Shown here in pieces: positions 22,092-32,497 of a DNA stretch of 64,000 nucleotides. Numbering within the stretch: the first letter of the stretch is position 1; each line of letters begins with the position of its first letter. The DNA is from Massariosphaeria phaeospora. Its lineage: Eukaryota; Ascomycota; Dothideomycetes; Pleosporales. The notes under the pieces were generated by a model, which saw nothing but the letters and a program-made list of their open reading frames with translations, ran no database searches and was not told the DNA's origin. The stretch spans positions 868,001-932,000 of the forward strand of contig JAADJZ010000008.1 in NCBI GenBank assembly GCA_011032825.1, read 5' to 3'. A program made the position numbers and the translations under genes.

Positions 22092-24363
22092 CCCGAGCGA
22101 GCAATTAAACAGAATGAACGAGAATTCTCCGTATCCCTACCCCCGCCTCAATCAAGACATCCCGCGGCTGATGAGCGAAGGGAAGTCGAGGACAATCGTT
22201 ATATGGAGATTGCATATATTGTTTTGATTAGGTTGGCATGATAGTATTGAGGGGACGGCGGTTCCGATTGGAATAGTCCCGCGTGTGGAGCGCCTGATGT
22301 TGCATGGCATGGGATAAATTGTAAGCGAAAGCGACGCGTCTGTGATACGTCCTGCTGGATGTTTGCAGAGACTTGTCTCCTTGTCGTGCCTAAGCGGATT
22401 CCAACCGATGTCGAATGCCACAAGCCGCATGGATGCCAACATAAACTAATGCCAGCGAACCAGTCCAGGTACAACGGGTGTGGGGAAGTACAAATGATCG
22501 AAAGAGTCTGCGTGAGTGAGCAGGTTTATGTGCTTAGCGCCGAGCATCGCCCTCAGCACACCTGTGACCGATAATTAACCGGTCAAAAGAGGAGAATATA
22601 ATCAACGGAAACTGTTCCACTCTCTGACCCTTCTTGAATGCGATAGACTCTTCTAATCCGTTAATCATCTGCTTGTACGAGTCCGGTATTCAACGAACTA
22701 GCGGCACGATGATGGTTACTGATGGACAGACGCCCTGGGTGGAAAAGGTTAGCGATGACAACAGTTGCAACAGAGAGTTGAGAGTATCCATCGAGCTGGG
22801 ATTTGCCATTATTCCGGCGTTCCGGTCCGCTCGAGGGATGTCGACATGCAATCAGCCGGTAACAACTCCGCCCAATCAGCTTGGAATAGCACCCCAGCAG
22901 CCAGACCAAGTTCATTCTGATGCGGAAGAATCTAGGGTCTTGTGCACGTGGCAATGAGTATCGGGTCTGACTACCTATGGAGTGGGTGCGATGCGCGCTC
23001 CTCAAACAGGTTCCAGGAGTACTCTTGATCCATAGCCGTGAAGCTCCAGCTTCGTATTGAAAGCATTGAAACCAGATAACATGATAATGATGGGCCAACA
23101 CTGGCTTTAATGGATAGAAAAAAAACGGTGTTTTGCTCGCGTAAAAGCAAACTCTAGTACTGTTGCAAGTATCTTTTATGTGCGGGCAGAGGGAAACATG
23201 GACACTGCAATCATGCAAGTTACCGGTCCAATATGATCCAGGTAGCGCTGGTGTTACGCGAACAGCTCGAGGAGGTATGGGTGGTTCATCTTGGTCCTTG
23301 GGCCCTTGCCGGCCCCTGGTTCTTTGAAATCATGCTCTAGAAATGGTCGACTTACATCATGATATCATGACGAAAGTTGTAACTTTCGATAGTATGATAT
23401 GCAACGAAATGTTGTCGTCATACCACTAGCAGCCTGCCAGGGAGTATAGAGAAGGGCACCGTGCGAGTGACGTCGCTACAGATTTCCGTCTCATGGAACT
23501 TATAAATCTTTACATTGCTGGCTGGCAAGCGCATTGCTAGTGAACGGAGACAAATAGCCATGGAGAAGAGATCAAGCAACGGGATCAAAGCTTTTCGCGG
23601 CTCCTGGGATGAGCGTGTTCTGTTTCCAGCGTGCGATGAGTGAAAGCACCAACTTAGCTAAGGAACAGACAGGTTAAGATAGGTGGTATAAGAAGACCAT
23701 AGAAGAACGGATCTAGATGCAAGTACAGTTCACCACATGATAAGCGTGGTGTTGTGCTTGATGCAGCTTGCAACCTTGGGAGTTGACCTGAGTATTCTCC
23801 GCTAGCACTGGGGATCCGGCCCGGACGCATCATCGGTAGTGGCGTCTATCATCTTAGACACCAAAGGTTGGTAGAAGCAGGTCTTGGGTGAGTATGGTAT
23901 CGACATGCGTATAGGGCGTACGGAAAGAGTGGATGGATTCTACCTGTTTGAGAAGGCGCGATTCTAAGGAGATGGAGGGCTGGCACGTGCACTAGCCAAG
24001 ACCACACTAGCGCGACTGGTTAAGCGAGGCACACTGGAGTTCGAAATCAATTCAACCTTTGCGACAAGGCTCCGACACCCCGACTCCACGACAACAGCAG
24101 ATTGAGCAGAAGAACCCACACCAGGTACGTTGATTGCACCGTCGCTCATACGACAGACGAATTCGCCAAACGAACCAGCGATCGCGTCGCGCAGTACTCC
24201 TCTCGACACCTCCGGAGACCGTATCAAACGCAGACGACGTCAGTTCGATACGGTCGTGACTTGGGGGGCATTGCGTGGCGGCTTCAGGCTGGCCATTTCC
24301 CTTTTAAATATTAGATCAATAGCTAACCTGTACCTTGAGCAGTTCTTCTGATCGACCGCAATC
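22092..24363. other. 2.3-kb region without supported genes
   Basis: The largest gene-free stretch here. Frames such as 22661-23218 (minus, 185 codons) have no motif, odd composition and no plausible splice partners. Two abutting perfect palindromes lie at 23357-23388. The last few hundred bases should be the RPS8 promoter. I see no transposon ORF, LTR or tRNA. Confidence 0.5.
23357..23388. repeat. Two abutting perfect palindromes
   Basis: TCATGATATCATGA at 23357-23370 is a 14-bp perfect palindrome. Directly after it, CGAAAGTT-GT-AACTTTCG at 23371-23388 is an 8-bp inverted repeat with a 2-base loop. Either could bind a dimeric factor or form a small cruciform. Function unknown. Confidence 0.6.
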
Positions 24364-25073
24364 ATGGGGTATCTATTCTCTCGCTAGTTTCGTTCCATGG
24401 CAATGGCTGACCACGTCCAGTATCTCACGCGACTCCCGTCACAAACGTTCCGCCTCCGGCGCGAAGAGGGCATTCTACCGCAAGAAGAGGTAATGCATAA
24501 ACCGATCGCTTCTACAGTCATGTCTAACATGGCTCTAGGGCTTTCGAGAAGGGTCGCCAGCCTGCCAATACTCGTATTGGCGCTAAGCGTATCCATCTTG
24601 TCCGCACCCGTGGCGGCAACCGCAAATTCCGCGCTCTGCGTCTCGACTCCGGCAACTACTCATGGGGATCTGAGGGCGTCGCCAAGAAGACCCGTGTGAT
24701 CGGTGTCGTCTACCACCCCTCCAACAACGAACTCGTCCGCACGAACACCCTCACCAAGTCCGCTGTCGTCCAGATCGATGCTGCCCCGTTCCGGCAATGG
24801 TTCGAGGCTCACTACGGTGTCACTCTCGGTCGCAGGAGGCAGACCAAGTCCGGCGAGAAGGAGGAGGAAAAGAAGAAGTCCAAGAGCATCGAGCAGAAGC
24901 AGGCGGAGCGTCTCAAGGCGTCTGGCAAGGCTGAGATTGCTTTGGAGAAGCAGTTCGAGGCTGGTCGTCTCTACGCCATTGTCTCTTCCCGGCCCGGCCA
25001 GAGCGGTCGTGTGGACGGCTACATCCTTGAGGGCGATGAGCTCGCTTTCTACCAGAAACTCCTCAGGAAGTAG
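24364..25073 (+). CDS. RPS8: 40S ribosomal protein S8 (eS8)
   Basis: A small-subunit ribosomal protein. Three exons: 24364-24368 (only ATGGG), 24421-24489 and 24539-25073; 202 aa. The spliced N-terminus is MGISRDSRHKRSASGAKR, the eS8 hallmark, followed by YRKKRAFEKGRQPANTRIG, RVRTRGGNRKFRALRLD-type sequence and GNYSWGSEGVAKKTRVIGVVY. The C-terminus ends YILEGDELAFYQKLLRK. Introns (52 and 49 nt) cluster at the 5' end, usual for fungal ribosomal protein genes. An unspliced start further downstream would lose the conserved N-terminus. Confidence 0.97.
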
Positions 25074-25825
25074 AGGGTGGTTTTGGCGATTCTTCGGTGC
25101 ATGGTTCAGGTCAAAATGGGAGTTCATTCATGTATCTGGTCCGCATAGTCTCAGTGCGCCGATTGAACCCGGCAATCTAATGCCGCTTCTCTAGATATAC
25201 CACGACGGCTATGAATTACAGGTTTAACAATTTTTGTGATGTCTGTCTGCTGTTATCTCCCCACCTGCGGAAGGTCAACCCCTACTTGAACGTCTGTAGT
25301 CAAGTCATGTACCATGATCAAAATATGGTATCGGAGTGTAGCATTGTTTCATCATTTGAGTAGTTCGTACGCTATGCTGCGCCTAGACTACCAATCCCCT
25401 GTCATATACTGGCCATGGTCCACGCGAAGCTACGAGATAGAAAGACGGAAACCGAATTCTGAGATCCTCCATTGCCAGGCCTGTGCTGATAGCGTTGCAA
25501 ATTGCGTTGCCAGCGGCCTGTGACGGACCATGTGCCTCTGATTGCGCCAATGCAATGACTGGTATATAATCATAAGAAAGTAAGCAAGAAAGAAAGAAAT
25601 GTGAGCTGCTGAAAGTCATAACTGAAATACACAGTGAGATCCCAGAAAATTAGATATAAGAGTTCCGCTAAGAGGACCCGGCTGAACATATCGTTTCGAT
25701 GCCCGCTGTTGGTGGGGCATTGGTTTCGAAGGGATGCTGCAGGTAGAGAGGACCAGACCGAGCAAAGCGTGCTGATGATGTAGTCTCGAAGATGCTAAAG
25801 GCAGGTGTTGCGGCGATTGGCATTC
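25074..25825. other. Convergent intergenic, no gene seen
   Basis: About 750 bases between RPS8 and the F-box-like gene, both ending here. Only short frames (at most 78 codons), no motif. Confidence 0.45.
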
Positions 25826-27004
25826 CTAACGAGCACCTTTCTTGAACATCTCGAAGGCCTGGAAGACACCTTTCTTTAGGTCGGCCCGCCTAGCATCCTC
25901 CGCTTCGTCTTCATCCGGGTCATTGTCAGAAGCCTGGTTGCCAATTTGGGCTCCGTTAGCAGGCTCTGAGACCTCGTCATAGCGCTCGCCGTCAAAGAGG
26001 ACTCGGAGAGTGATCCAGGTCGGTATCGTCTTTGGGGTTCCGCGATATCCATATAGTTCGGCGGACATCTTAGCGTGAAGACGGTGGACGTAGACGTCGG
26101 AAGCCTCGCCCTCGTTCTTTGCCCACAGTTTTCCAAATCCCCTCGTAGTCGTTTCTAGCTCCAGGATCAGCGTCAGCTTCTGCAGACCCCGGTAGGCGTT
26201 CTTGATATGAGCATAGGCACCGTTCATAAGGTACTGGAGCATGTATAGCGAGCGCACGCGGATGGTGAGCTTCTGGACTAGACCTTGGCAGCCGCGTGGA
26301 AATAGGCACACTCGATAGTCTGTTGATGGACTCAATTCTGTGCTTGGCGGGACGATGTCGAAGATGTTGGTGCTGTACATGATAGCCTTGGTCTCGAAAT
26401 AAACCTTTTTGCTAACTCGTAGTAAGGCGATGTTGGTGAAGCGAAACATCGACATGTTGAACTTAGTGCCATCGACGGACATCTGCGATAGGGCGTATTT
26501 GATTCCAGGGCGAAGTTCCACGTGGTTTGAGTGAGCACCGGATTCGTCCTGCGTTGTGCGATTTTGCCTCACACAGATCATCGCGGGGACCGTAAGGAGT
26601 AATGAGTAGATTCTATTGCGTATGTTGAGGGGCAATTTCATCAAGGGGAAGGGTTGAACCACTCTCGGGATCGATGGCGTAGTGATGGTCTCTTTATCCT
26701 GCAACAAGGACTGTTCGCAAGTGTCCAATGCTCCAGAAGAATCTCCGGCCAGATCTTGAATGGTATCTTCCGATGAGACTGAGTAGACCGAATTTGGGCT
26801 TTCTTTCGGATCCGCAAGCACCCAATTGTAGAGGTCTACGTCGTCGTTTTCTTGACCGCGAGCAAGCCTCTTCGGAATGCGCTGGCTGTCGACGTCATCG
26901 AGGAACCGAAACCGCTTCTTCAAGCCTCCAGTGGGTGGTGGCGTAAGTAACTGGACATTCTGTTCCTCAACCCTTGTTGGGGTCTTGGGCTCGGGAGGGG
27001 ACAT
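25826..27004 (-). CDS. F-box-like protein of the fungal 2EXR/DUF7730 type
   Basis: Intronless, 392 aa. The first 115 residues are polar and probably disordered. FPLMKLPLNIRNRIYSLLL (about 118-137) is the F-box-like helix seen in a large, expanded family in filamentous ascomycetes. It is followed by the usual folded domain with ALLRVSKKVYFETKAIMY and VQKLTIRVRSLYMLQYL. The C-terminal 50 residues are acidic (DNDPDEDEAEDARR) and end FQAFEMFKKGAR. Substrates and partners are unknown; by analogy it may feed a target to an SCF ligase, but this is inference. Confidence 0.7.
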   Translation of the reverse strand: MSPPEPKTPTRVEEQNVQLLTPPPTGGLKKRFRFLDDVDSQRIPKRLARGQENDDVDLYNWVLADPKESPNSVYSVSSEDTIQDLAGDSSGALDTCEQSLLQDKETITTPSIPRVVQPFPLMKLPLNIRNRIYSLLLTVPAMICVRQNRTTQDESGAHSNHVELRPGIKYALSQMSVDGTKFNMSMFRFTNIALLRVSKKVYFETKAIMYSTNIFDIVPPSTELSPSTDYRVCLFPRGCQGLVQKLTIRVRSLYMLQYLMNGAYAHIKNAYRGLQKLTLILELETTTRGFGKLWAKNEGEASDVYVHRLHAKMSAELYGYRGTPKTIPTWITLRVLFDGERYDEVSEPANGAQIGNQASDNDPDEDEAEDARRADLKKGVFQAFEMFKKGAR

Positions 27005-27922
27005 GTCGGTTGATGGCGCTCGAGGATATTGCTCAGCGAAAAGGCTCCCGATGGAAACCGAGCAGAAAGAGGAGTAGTGGAGTTGGGGACAGCAAGAAGA
27101 AAGTGCGATGAAGAGCGGTGAGGAGTCAACTTATACGATAGAAATCCGAGGACGAGGCGAGGGCCAAGGTGAAGGTAAAGAGCGCTGGGTCTCCGCGAGC
27201 GTCTTAGCCATCGCTCCTTTACTTTAGCGGTGAGACGAGTCGGTCCTCTCCCACAGGCCGGTACCCCGCCTATACGACCGAGATTGATTGTAAGGCGAGG
27301 TGAAGACGGATTACTGGAAAAAGTTGGAGATCCGGAGTGAGAGAATGGATTGTGGAATCCATTATTAGAGGGTTTTGACAGTGGTATTTGAGAACTAAGT
27401 AAGAGTGGTTTCGAAGTAAAGAGCAGACAGAAAATCGAGGTTAGTAGACGTGTATCTGAGGCTTGTTGCTCTCTGAGGAGTGAAGTGCCGCAGCATACAT
27501 GAGGAGCGGAGTATGCTTCCTGGGAAGACGATGAAGGATGTAAACGAAAATGGTGGAGCTAGATGCCATTGTGATAGTTTGATCAATCGCTCTTGATTGA
27601 TCAGTAGGCACGCTTTTGAGTACAGCGAAGGGACTAGATGAATGGTAATGGATCCATTCGTGGTCGACTACTGCTTGGACTGTGAGAATTATTACATGGT
27701 CCAAAGTCTTCGGTGTTAAGCATCAGAGTTGGCTGTGTTAGCGAAATTGCTCTATATTGACAATAGAAGGCAGACTCATCACCACGGGAGGAAGTTGTGG
27801 TTCATGACGCTCGGACCAGGTTCTCCGCCAAGCTTCAAAGAATCTCAGTCAACCTCACACCCGAGCCAGTCGACACCACCCCAAGCTCCATCATCCCGCA
27901 ATCCATCTCCTCTCCGCCCACA
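27005..27922. other. Shared upstream region of F-box-like and OSCP genes
   Basis: About 900 bases between two divergent genes. Frames here are short and conflict with each other. No clear element recognised. Confidence 0.4.
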
Positions 27923-28840
27923 ATGTTCTCCGCCAGGGCTGTCAGCTCTGCTTTCCGAGCCGGGGCTCCTCGCGCCCCAATTGCTGCCCGCGTCGCGGCT
28001 ACCCGGAGCTACGCTGCGGTCGCTACACCGAGCAGCGCATCGACGAAGCCACCGGTCGCCCTTTTCGGCATTGACGGAACCTACGCCAGCGCTCTGGTAC
28101 GTCGAATCACTCCAATTCTGTACTTTCCACGATGCACAACGATGGAGTGGCGTGCAATTGGCCTCGGACCGATTTCGGACACGCAAGACTGACAATCCCC
28201 TAGTACACTGCGGCCGCAAAGTCCAGCGCTCTCGACCCGACCGCCAAATCCCTCGAATCTCTCGCCAGTGTATTCAAGAAGGATCCGAAGCTTTCCACCG
28301 TGCTCCGCGCCCCGTCACTCTCTGTTTCGGACAAGGAGCAAATCGTCGCAGAACTGCAGAAGCACATCGGCAACCAGGACAAGGAGAACGTCGTGAAGAA
28401 CTTCCTCCGCACGCTCGCCGAGAACAACAGGTTGGGAGTTCTGGAGGGCGTAGTGGAGAAGTTCGGTCTTCTTATGGGAGCGTACCGGGGAGAGGTTGAG
28501 TTGACGGTCACCAGTGCTGCGGTATGTTGCATCTATTCTGTGTTGTATCAAAGCTCTGGCTTGTTTCTGAGCTAAGCGGTTGCAACTACATTATCGAGCC
28601 ATACTGAGTAGAGACTGACATAACATTTCGCAGCCTCTCGACAACCGCACCCTTTCGCGCCTCGAATCCGCCATCTTCAAATCCCAATACGTCAGCAACG
28701 GCCAAAAGCTCAAAGTCGTGCCCAAAGTCAACCCAGAAATCCGCGGTGGTCTAATCGTCGAAATCGGCGAGCGCACCATCGATCTCTCCGTCGCAGCCAG
28801 GATGGCCAAGATGAACAAGCTGCTCAAGGACACTTTGTAG
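27923..28840 (+). CDS. ATP5: ATP synthase OSCP subunit (subunit 5), mitochondrial
   Basis: The oligomycin-sensitivity-conferring protein links F1 to the peripheral stalk of the mitochondrial ATP synthase. Three exons: 27923-28096, 28204-28521 and 28634-28840, phase-0 introns of 107 and 112 nt; 232 aa. The first ~35 residues (MFSARAVSSAFRAGAPRAP) are an Arg/Ala/Ser-rich presequence. The domain begins PPVALFGIDGTYASALYTAA. Later marks are NFLRTLAENNRLGVLEGVVEKF and the C-terminal GGLIVEIGERTIDLSVAARM, the OSCP signature. The C-terminus ends KMNKLLKDTL. Confidence 0.96.
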
Positions 28841-29916
28841 ATATAGCAATTGCATAGGCCGAGCGAATGACCTGCGAGCTGGTTTGAGAAGACCTGTGTA
28901 CTTTAGAAGATCTGTGGAAAGCTTGTTCGTTTGTCTAACATTTTTCATTGCATTTGCTACAATGCTTGCTACCATGTCAACCTGGAATACAGTCACGTCG
29001 GCGAAGCCTACCAGATTCTACTTTGCTTCGGATGCACCATCCTCTTGGACCTGTGGCTAGTCTCGCATCGCTTTTCAAGACCTCCAACGCGTTCATAAGC
29101 AGAGTCGCCATCACCCCGTCAACTTCGTCCATGCTAGCCATATGCTGGACTGATGCTGCTGCAACAGCAATGTGCTCCACTGTCGTAACCACACTGCCAA
29201 AAGTCTCATCGATGACAATTGCGGTTCTCTTCTGAGGACTTCACTACTGATCTTTTCCGAATCGCCCACTCAGCGTACTGTATTACACACAGGAATATCA
29301 CTGCCATGTGCGTGTAGCTAAGTTGTAGCGTGTTAGTGTTAGTACTAGCAACTTTAAACAGCGCTGCGGACGTAAAGTAAGTGAGTGCAGCATATAGGGG
29401 AGTTAAAGAGCAATAAGACGAAATTTCTTAAAACCGTGGTAGTGCTGATGCAGTGCCGGCGCAAGGCTTGAACATGAATGCCCTCTAGTTCTTTCATGGG
29501 ACCTTCGATCCCTCTCTCCCTCCGTTGGGGTCCGCAGCGCCGGTTTGGGCGGCTACGCGTTGCTTGGCCTTGGCCTTGTCCAGACACTGCTGCATATCCC
29601 TCTGCAGTCTCGATCTCCCATAGAGCAACTCAGCCCAGCTCGATTCGTAGAGGCCGGTTGGCACATGTATGGTTAGATCTGAAGCACACCAAGCGGCAGA
29701 GTCTCAAGTATACTATGCATACCACTTCGACAGGATGGTGTTGAGCGTGGACGTATGTGATGCTAGCTGGCTGGCTATGTGCCGGATAATGGTGGACTTG
29801 AAGTGCTGGTTTTGCGTCGACAGGGCAAAGGTAAAAAATGAGGCACTACTCTTGTGCAAAGACACAACAATCATCTGAAAGGATCGCATCTTGCTGAAAT
29901 CTCCTGAGATTGCGCA
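28841..29916. other. Intergenic with one weak minus-strand coding candidate
   Basis: About 1.1 kb between OSCP and BTN1. A minus-strand frame at 28977-29235 encodes an Ala/Val/Met-rich, helix-like stretch (IAVAAASVQHMASMDEVDG) with better-looking composition than random, preceded by a possible acceptor. No full gene model could be built. Confidence 0.35.
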
Positions 29917-31408
29917 TTACCGTATCTTGCAGTAATTCCGCCCATGGCCAACCTGCCACTTACACAACCACACCTCAACTGCCATGCTAATAAACCCCGC
30001 TATACAAACCCCCCCAGAATCACTCACACTGGTCGCCCCCAGACTGAATTCCCTGTCCTCTTTGGGCACGTTGTCTGTGATTTCCGCAAAGGTGCTCACA
30101 TATACAAGGCCGCCAAGCAGTCCCTCCCAGAAGATGACGATGCAAACGACGTAGAAGTGGGGAATGAAGTCGAACATGGCGTGCAGAGTTAAAAGGAGGA
30201 GATTGGCTACTTGGAGGAACGAGGGTAGGTAAAGATGGTGGATTCGGAAAAATGGGGTCGAGGAGCGCGAGATGAAGACTCCGACTTGGTATACCGCGTT
30301 GTATGTGGAGTAGAAGGACCGGTATTTGTCGAAGGGACTCGAGGCGAGAGGGAAGAGGAGAGTGGGTGCTACGCCTTGGTTGATCGTGTATTCGGCAATG
30401 TAGACGAGTAGAAGTGGAAGCATGCTGTTGTCTGTTAATGCGAGATCTCGTCTAACAACCCCATTTTTATTGGGTAAACATCACGTACTAAGGGAAGAAT
30501 AAACCGCGCGAGCGTTTGAGGTTCGCCTTGAAATTTCTCCTTGCTTGAGCCGTCTTTGTGCTAGTGACAGACTTGAAGGAAGCGGAATGAATGGAGGAAG
30601 ATAGCAAGCCTCCATGGTCTTCCTGTGGGGTACTATCAGGTTCCAACGAGTCCTCCACCAGCCTCTGCTGCTCGTCCTCGTCAAGGACCTCGTACCCAAC
30701 ATGTCTGCCCGAGGAAGCAAGGAGAGGCCCTTGAGGAAGAACGATGAAGAAGCTCACGAGCATGACGACAGGGAGAAAGGAGAAGGCCAGCAAGCTTGTT
30801 CTGGGGGTGATGCGCAAGGTAGTCGTAGCGATAGCATATGCGCCAGCACCGATCAAGCCCGCACCACCGGTTCCAGAACCCCAAGAAGCTAAGGCGAAGT
30901 GTCCATAGTAGTGGGTCAAGCTGAGAAAGGAGAGCTCGCCGCCGCCGCTGCTCATGCTTGCCAAAATCACACCACACATCTTTATTCCGATTGTCTTGGA
31001 GTCCTGCAGCGGGGGCGTAAGGGCGATAACGAGCATGCCGCATACTGACAGTGCCACGAATATCAAAATCCGAATCTTGTAGGGGATCTTATGGATGAAG
31101 TACGGGGCGCACAGCTTGACCAGGAACGAGGGTATGACATCGGCGAGGAGCACTACGCCCTTGGGCACATCGGGGCCGACGAGGTCGAGGGCGGAGGACA
31201 GGATGATGACGTAGAGTACATTGTTGATGAGACCTGGGCATGTGGTTAGCTATTTGTGCCAGGCTATCAGTGGCAAGACAGACAACGTACCAAACAGCCA
31301 GAAGGCTGCACATACTCTGGGATCGGCGCCGTGGAAGAGAGCTTTGAGGCGTGCGCGGTAGAGGCCCCACGAGGCGGCGGGAGAGCCAGGCATAGGGAGG
31401 AGTGGCAT
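29917..31408 (-). CDS. BTN1: BTN1/CLN3 (battenin) lysosomal/vacuolar membrane protein
   Basis: A vacuolar membrane protein involved in vacuole pH and amino-acid balance; orthologue of the human Batten disease protein. Three exons: 31408-31291, 31233-30489 and 30424-29917; 456 aa. Splicing the last intron creates [19 protein letters not shown], a CLN3 hallmark. Others are [17 protein letters not shown] (spanning intron 1), [16 protein letters not shown], and the internal [16 protein letters not shown]. About ten hydrophobic segments are visible. A charged cytosolic loop (about residues 220-290; [12 protein letters not shown]) separates the halves. A second Met six residues in could also start it. 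Confidence 0.95.
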
Positions 31409-32497
31409 GAGCGCGTCCAGGTAGAGGCGAGACGGCGCAGAGAGTGCTATCTAGCTTTTACATGCCGGCAGACGTGATGACATTGAAAGGCGCGTGTGGT
31501 CCACGGGTGGGTGCTGGCTGCGTGTTGGGGAACCTTACAGCGCGAGGCAGGTCACAATACGTCGTGCCCAGTGCCCAGTGCCCAGTGCCCAGTGCCCAGT
31601 GGCCACTGCCCCCCAGGTGCTATCGGATCGGATGCCGCCCCGCTACGGCCCACATACAGGGATGCGCTCGGCAAAGGAGCGGTGGGCCAGTTCAGTTCGC
31701 CCGATGCCAGCGAGGCAGCCATGACCTCAGCACCCCGTCCACCTGTTCGCCCTGGAAAGGTAGCTAGCTCTGCATATCGCACGCATGGCCTGGCAGGAAA
31801 GAGGAAAGATACAACAGGGCCCTGCAGGACCATTGTTCTGTAAGCTGGAGTCGGTCCGTCCCGACTGACACGGAATTTCTGCCCGGGCGGTGAGTTCGCA
31901 AACTCTAGCTCCAACTGAAACGAGCAGCATCCAGGAACACGATGCGCGGGCCTTCGACGCCGGCGCATAGCTGCCGGCACAGCGTGGTCTTTGCGGCGAT
32001 GCAAAGCTGCAGCCGACGCGCAGCGCACGATGCGATGGAGGCCGTTCCGCATTCGAGGAGCCTTGTCGGCCGTAGACGCGCGCTGCACCTGCTCGGAGGC
32101 AGCCCTATCACGCGCAACGGCGAGCAGCGAGCAGCGAGCTGTGACAGCGCAGCGCAGCGCAGTTGCCGGGAGCGCGCCAAATTCGTGCCCTAACGTTACT
32201 ACCCTGGGACGATGCGGGGCGCTAGGCTGCACCGGGGCATGTGGCTGCAGGCCCATCGCACCTTCGACGTGCTCGAGTGCTTCTCCTCTCTTCCTCTCGC
32301 CAGCTGCCTTCTACCTACTTCCGTTTGCCTTTTGAACATGCCGGGCGTGCGTCTGGCATTCCGTCTGCCTCTGTGAACATGGCACAGCAACTCGTCGACT
32401 GCTAGACCGCCCGCTCCCGTCCTCTCCCTCCCAACTCCCAACTGTGCTGCAGGTGCGCCGAGTTCGAGCTCGAGGTCGACTTTGAACAGCAGCAGCA
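31409..32497. other. GC-rich intergenic/5' region with 7-bp tandem repeat
   Basis: About 1.1 kb between the divergent BTN1 and Rxt3 genes, high in GC. Several long but motif-free frames occur on both strands, as expected for GC-rich non-coding DNA. It contains the short tandem array at 31565-31599. The last part is probably the 5' UTR of the Rxt3 gene. Confidence 0.45.
31565..31599 (+). repeat. Tandem array of GTGCCCA (7 bp x 5)
   Basis: Five perfect head-to-tail copies of GTGCCCA, followed by the imperfect GTGGCCA. A minisatellite-like array in the region between BTN1 and Rxt3. Confidence 0.9.

Noticed and set aside
22661..23218. 185-codon minus-strand frame in the 2.3-kb gap
   Set aside because: No motif; composition like translated non-coding DNA.
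31565..31599. Tandem array considered as a CRISPR-like array
   Set aside because: Units are 7 bp, contiguous and without spacers; eukaryotic context.
31552..32256. 234-codon minus-strand frame between BTN1 and Rxt3
   Set aside because: Translates the 7-bp tandem array and GC-rich DNA; no motif, no splice partners.
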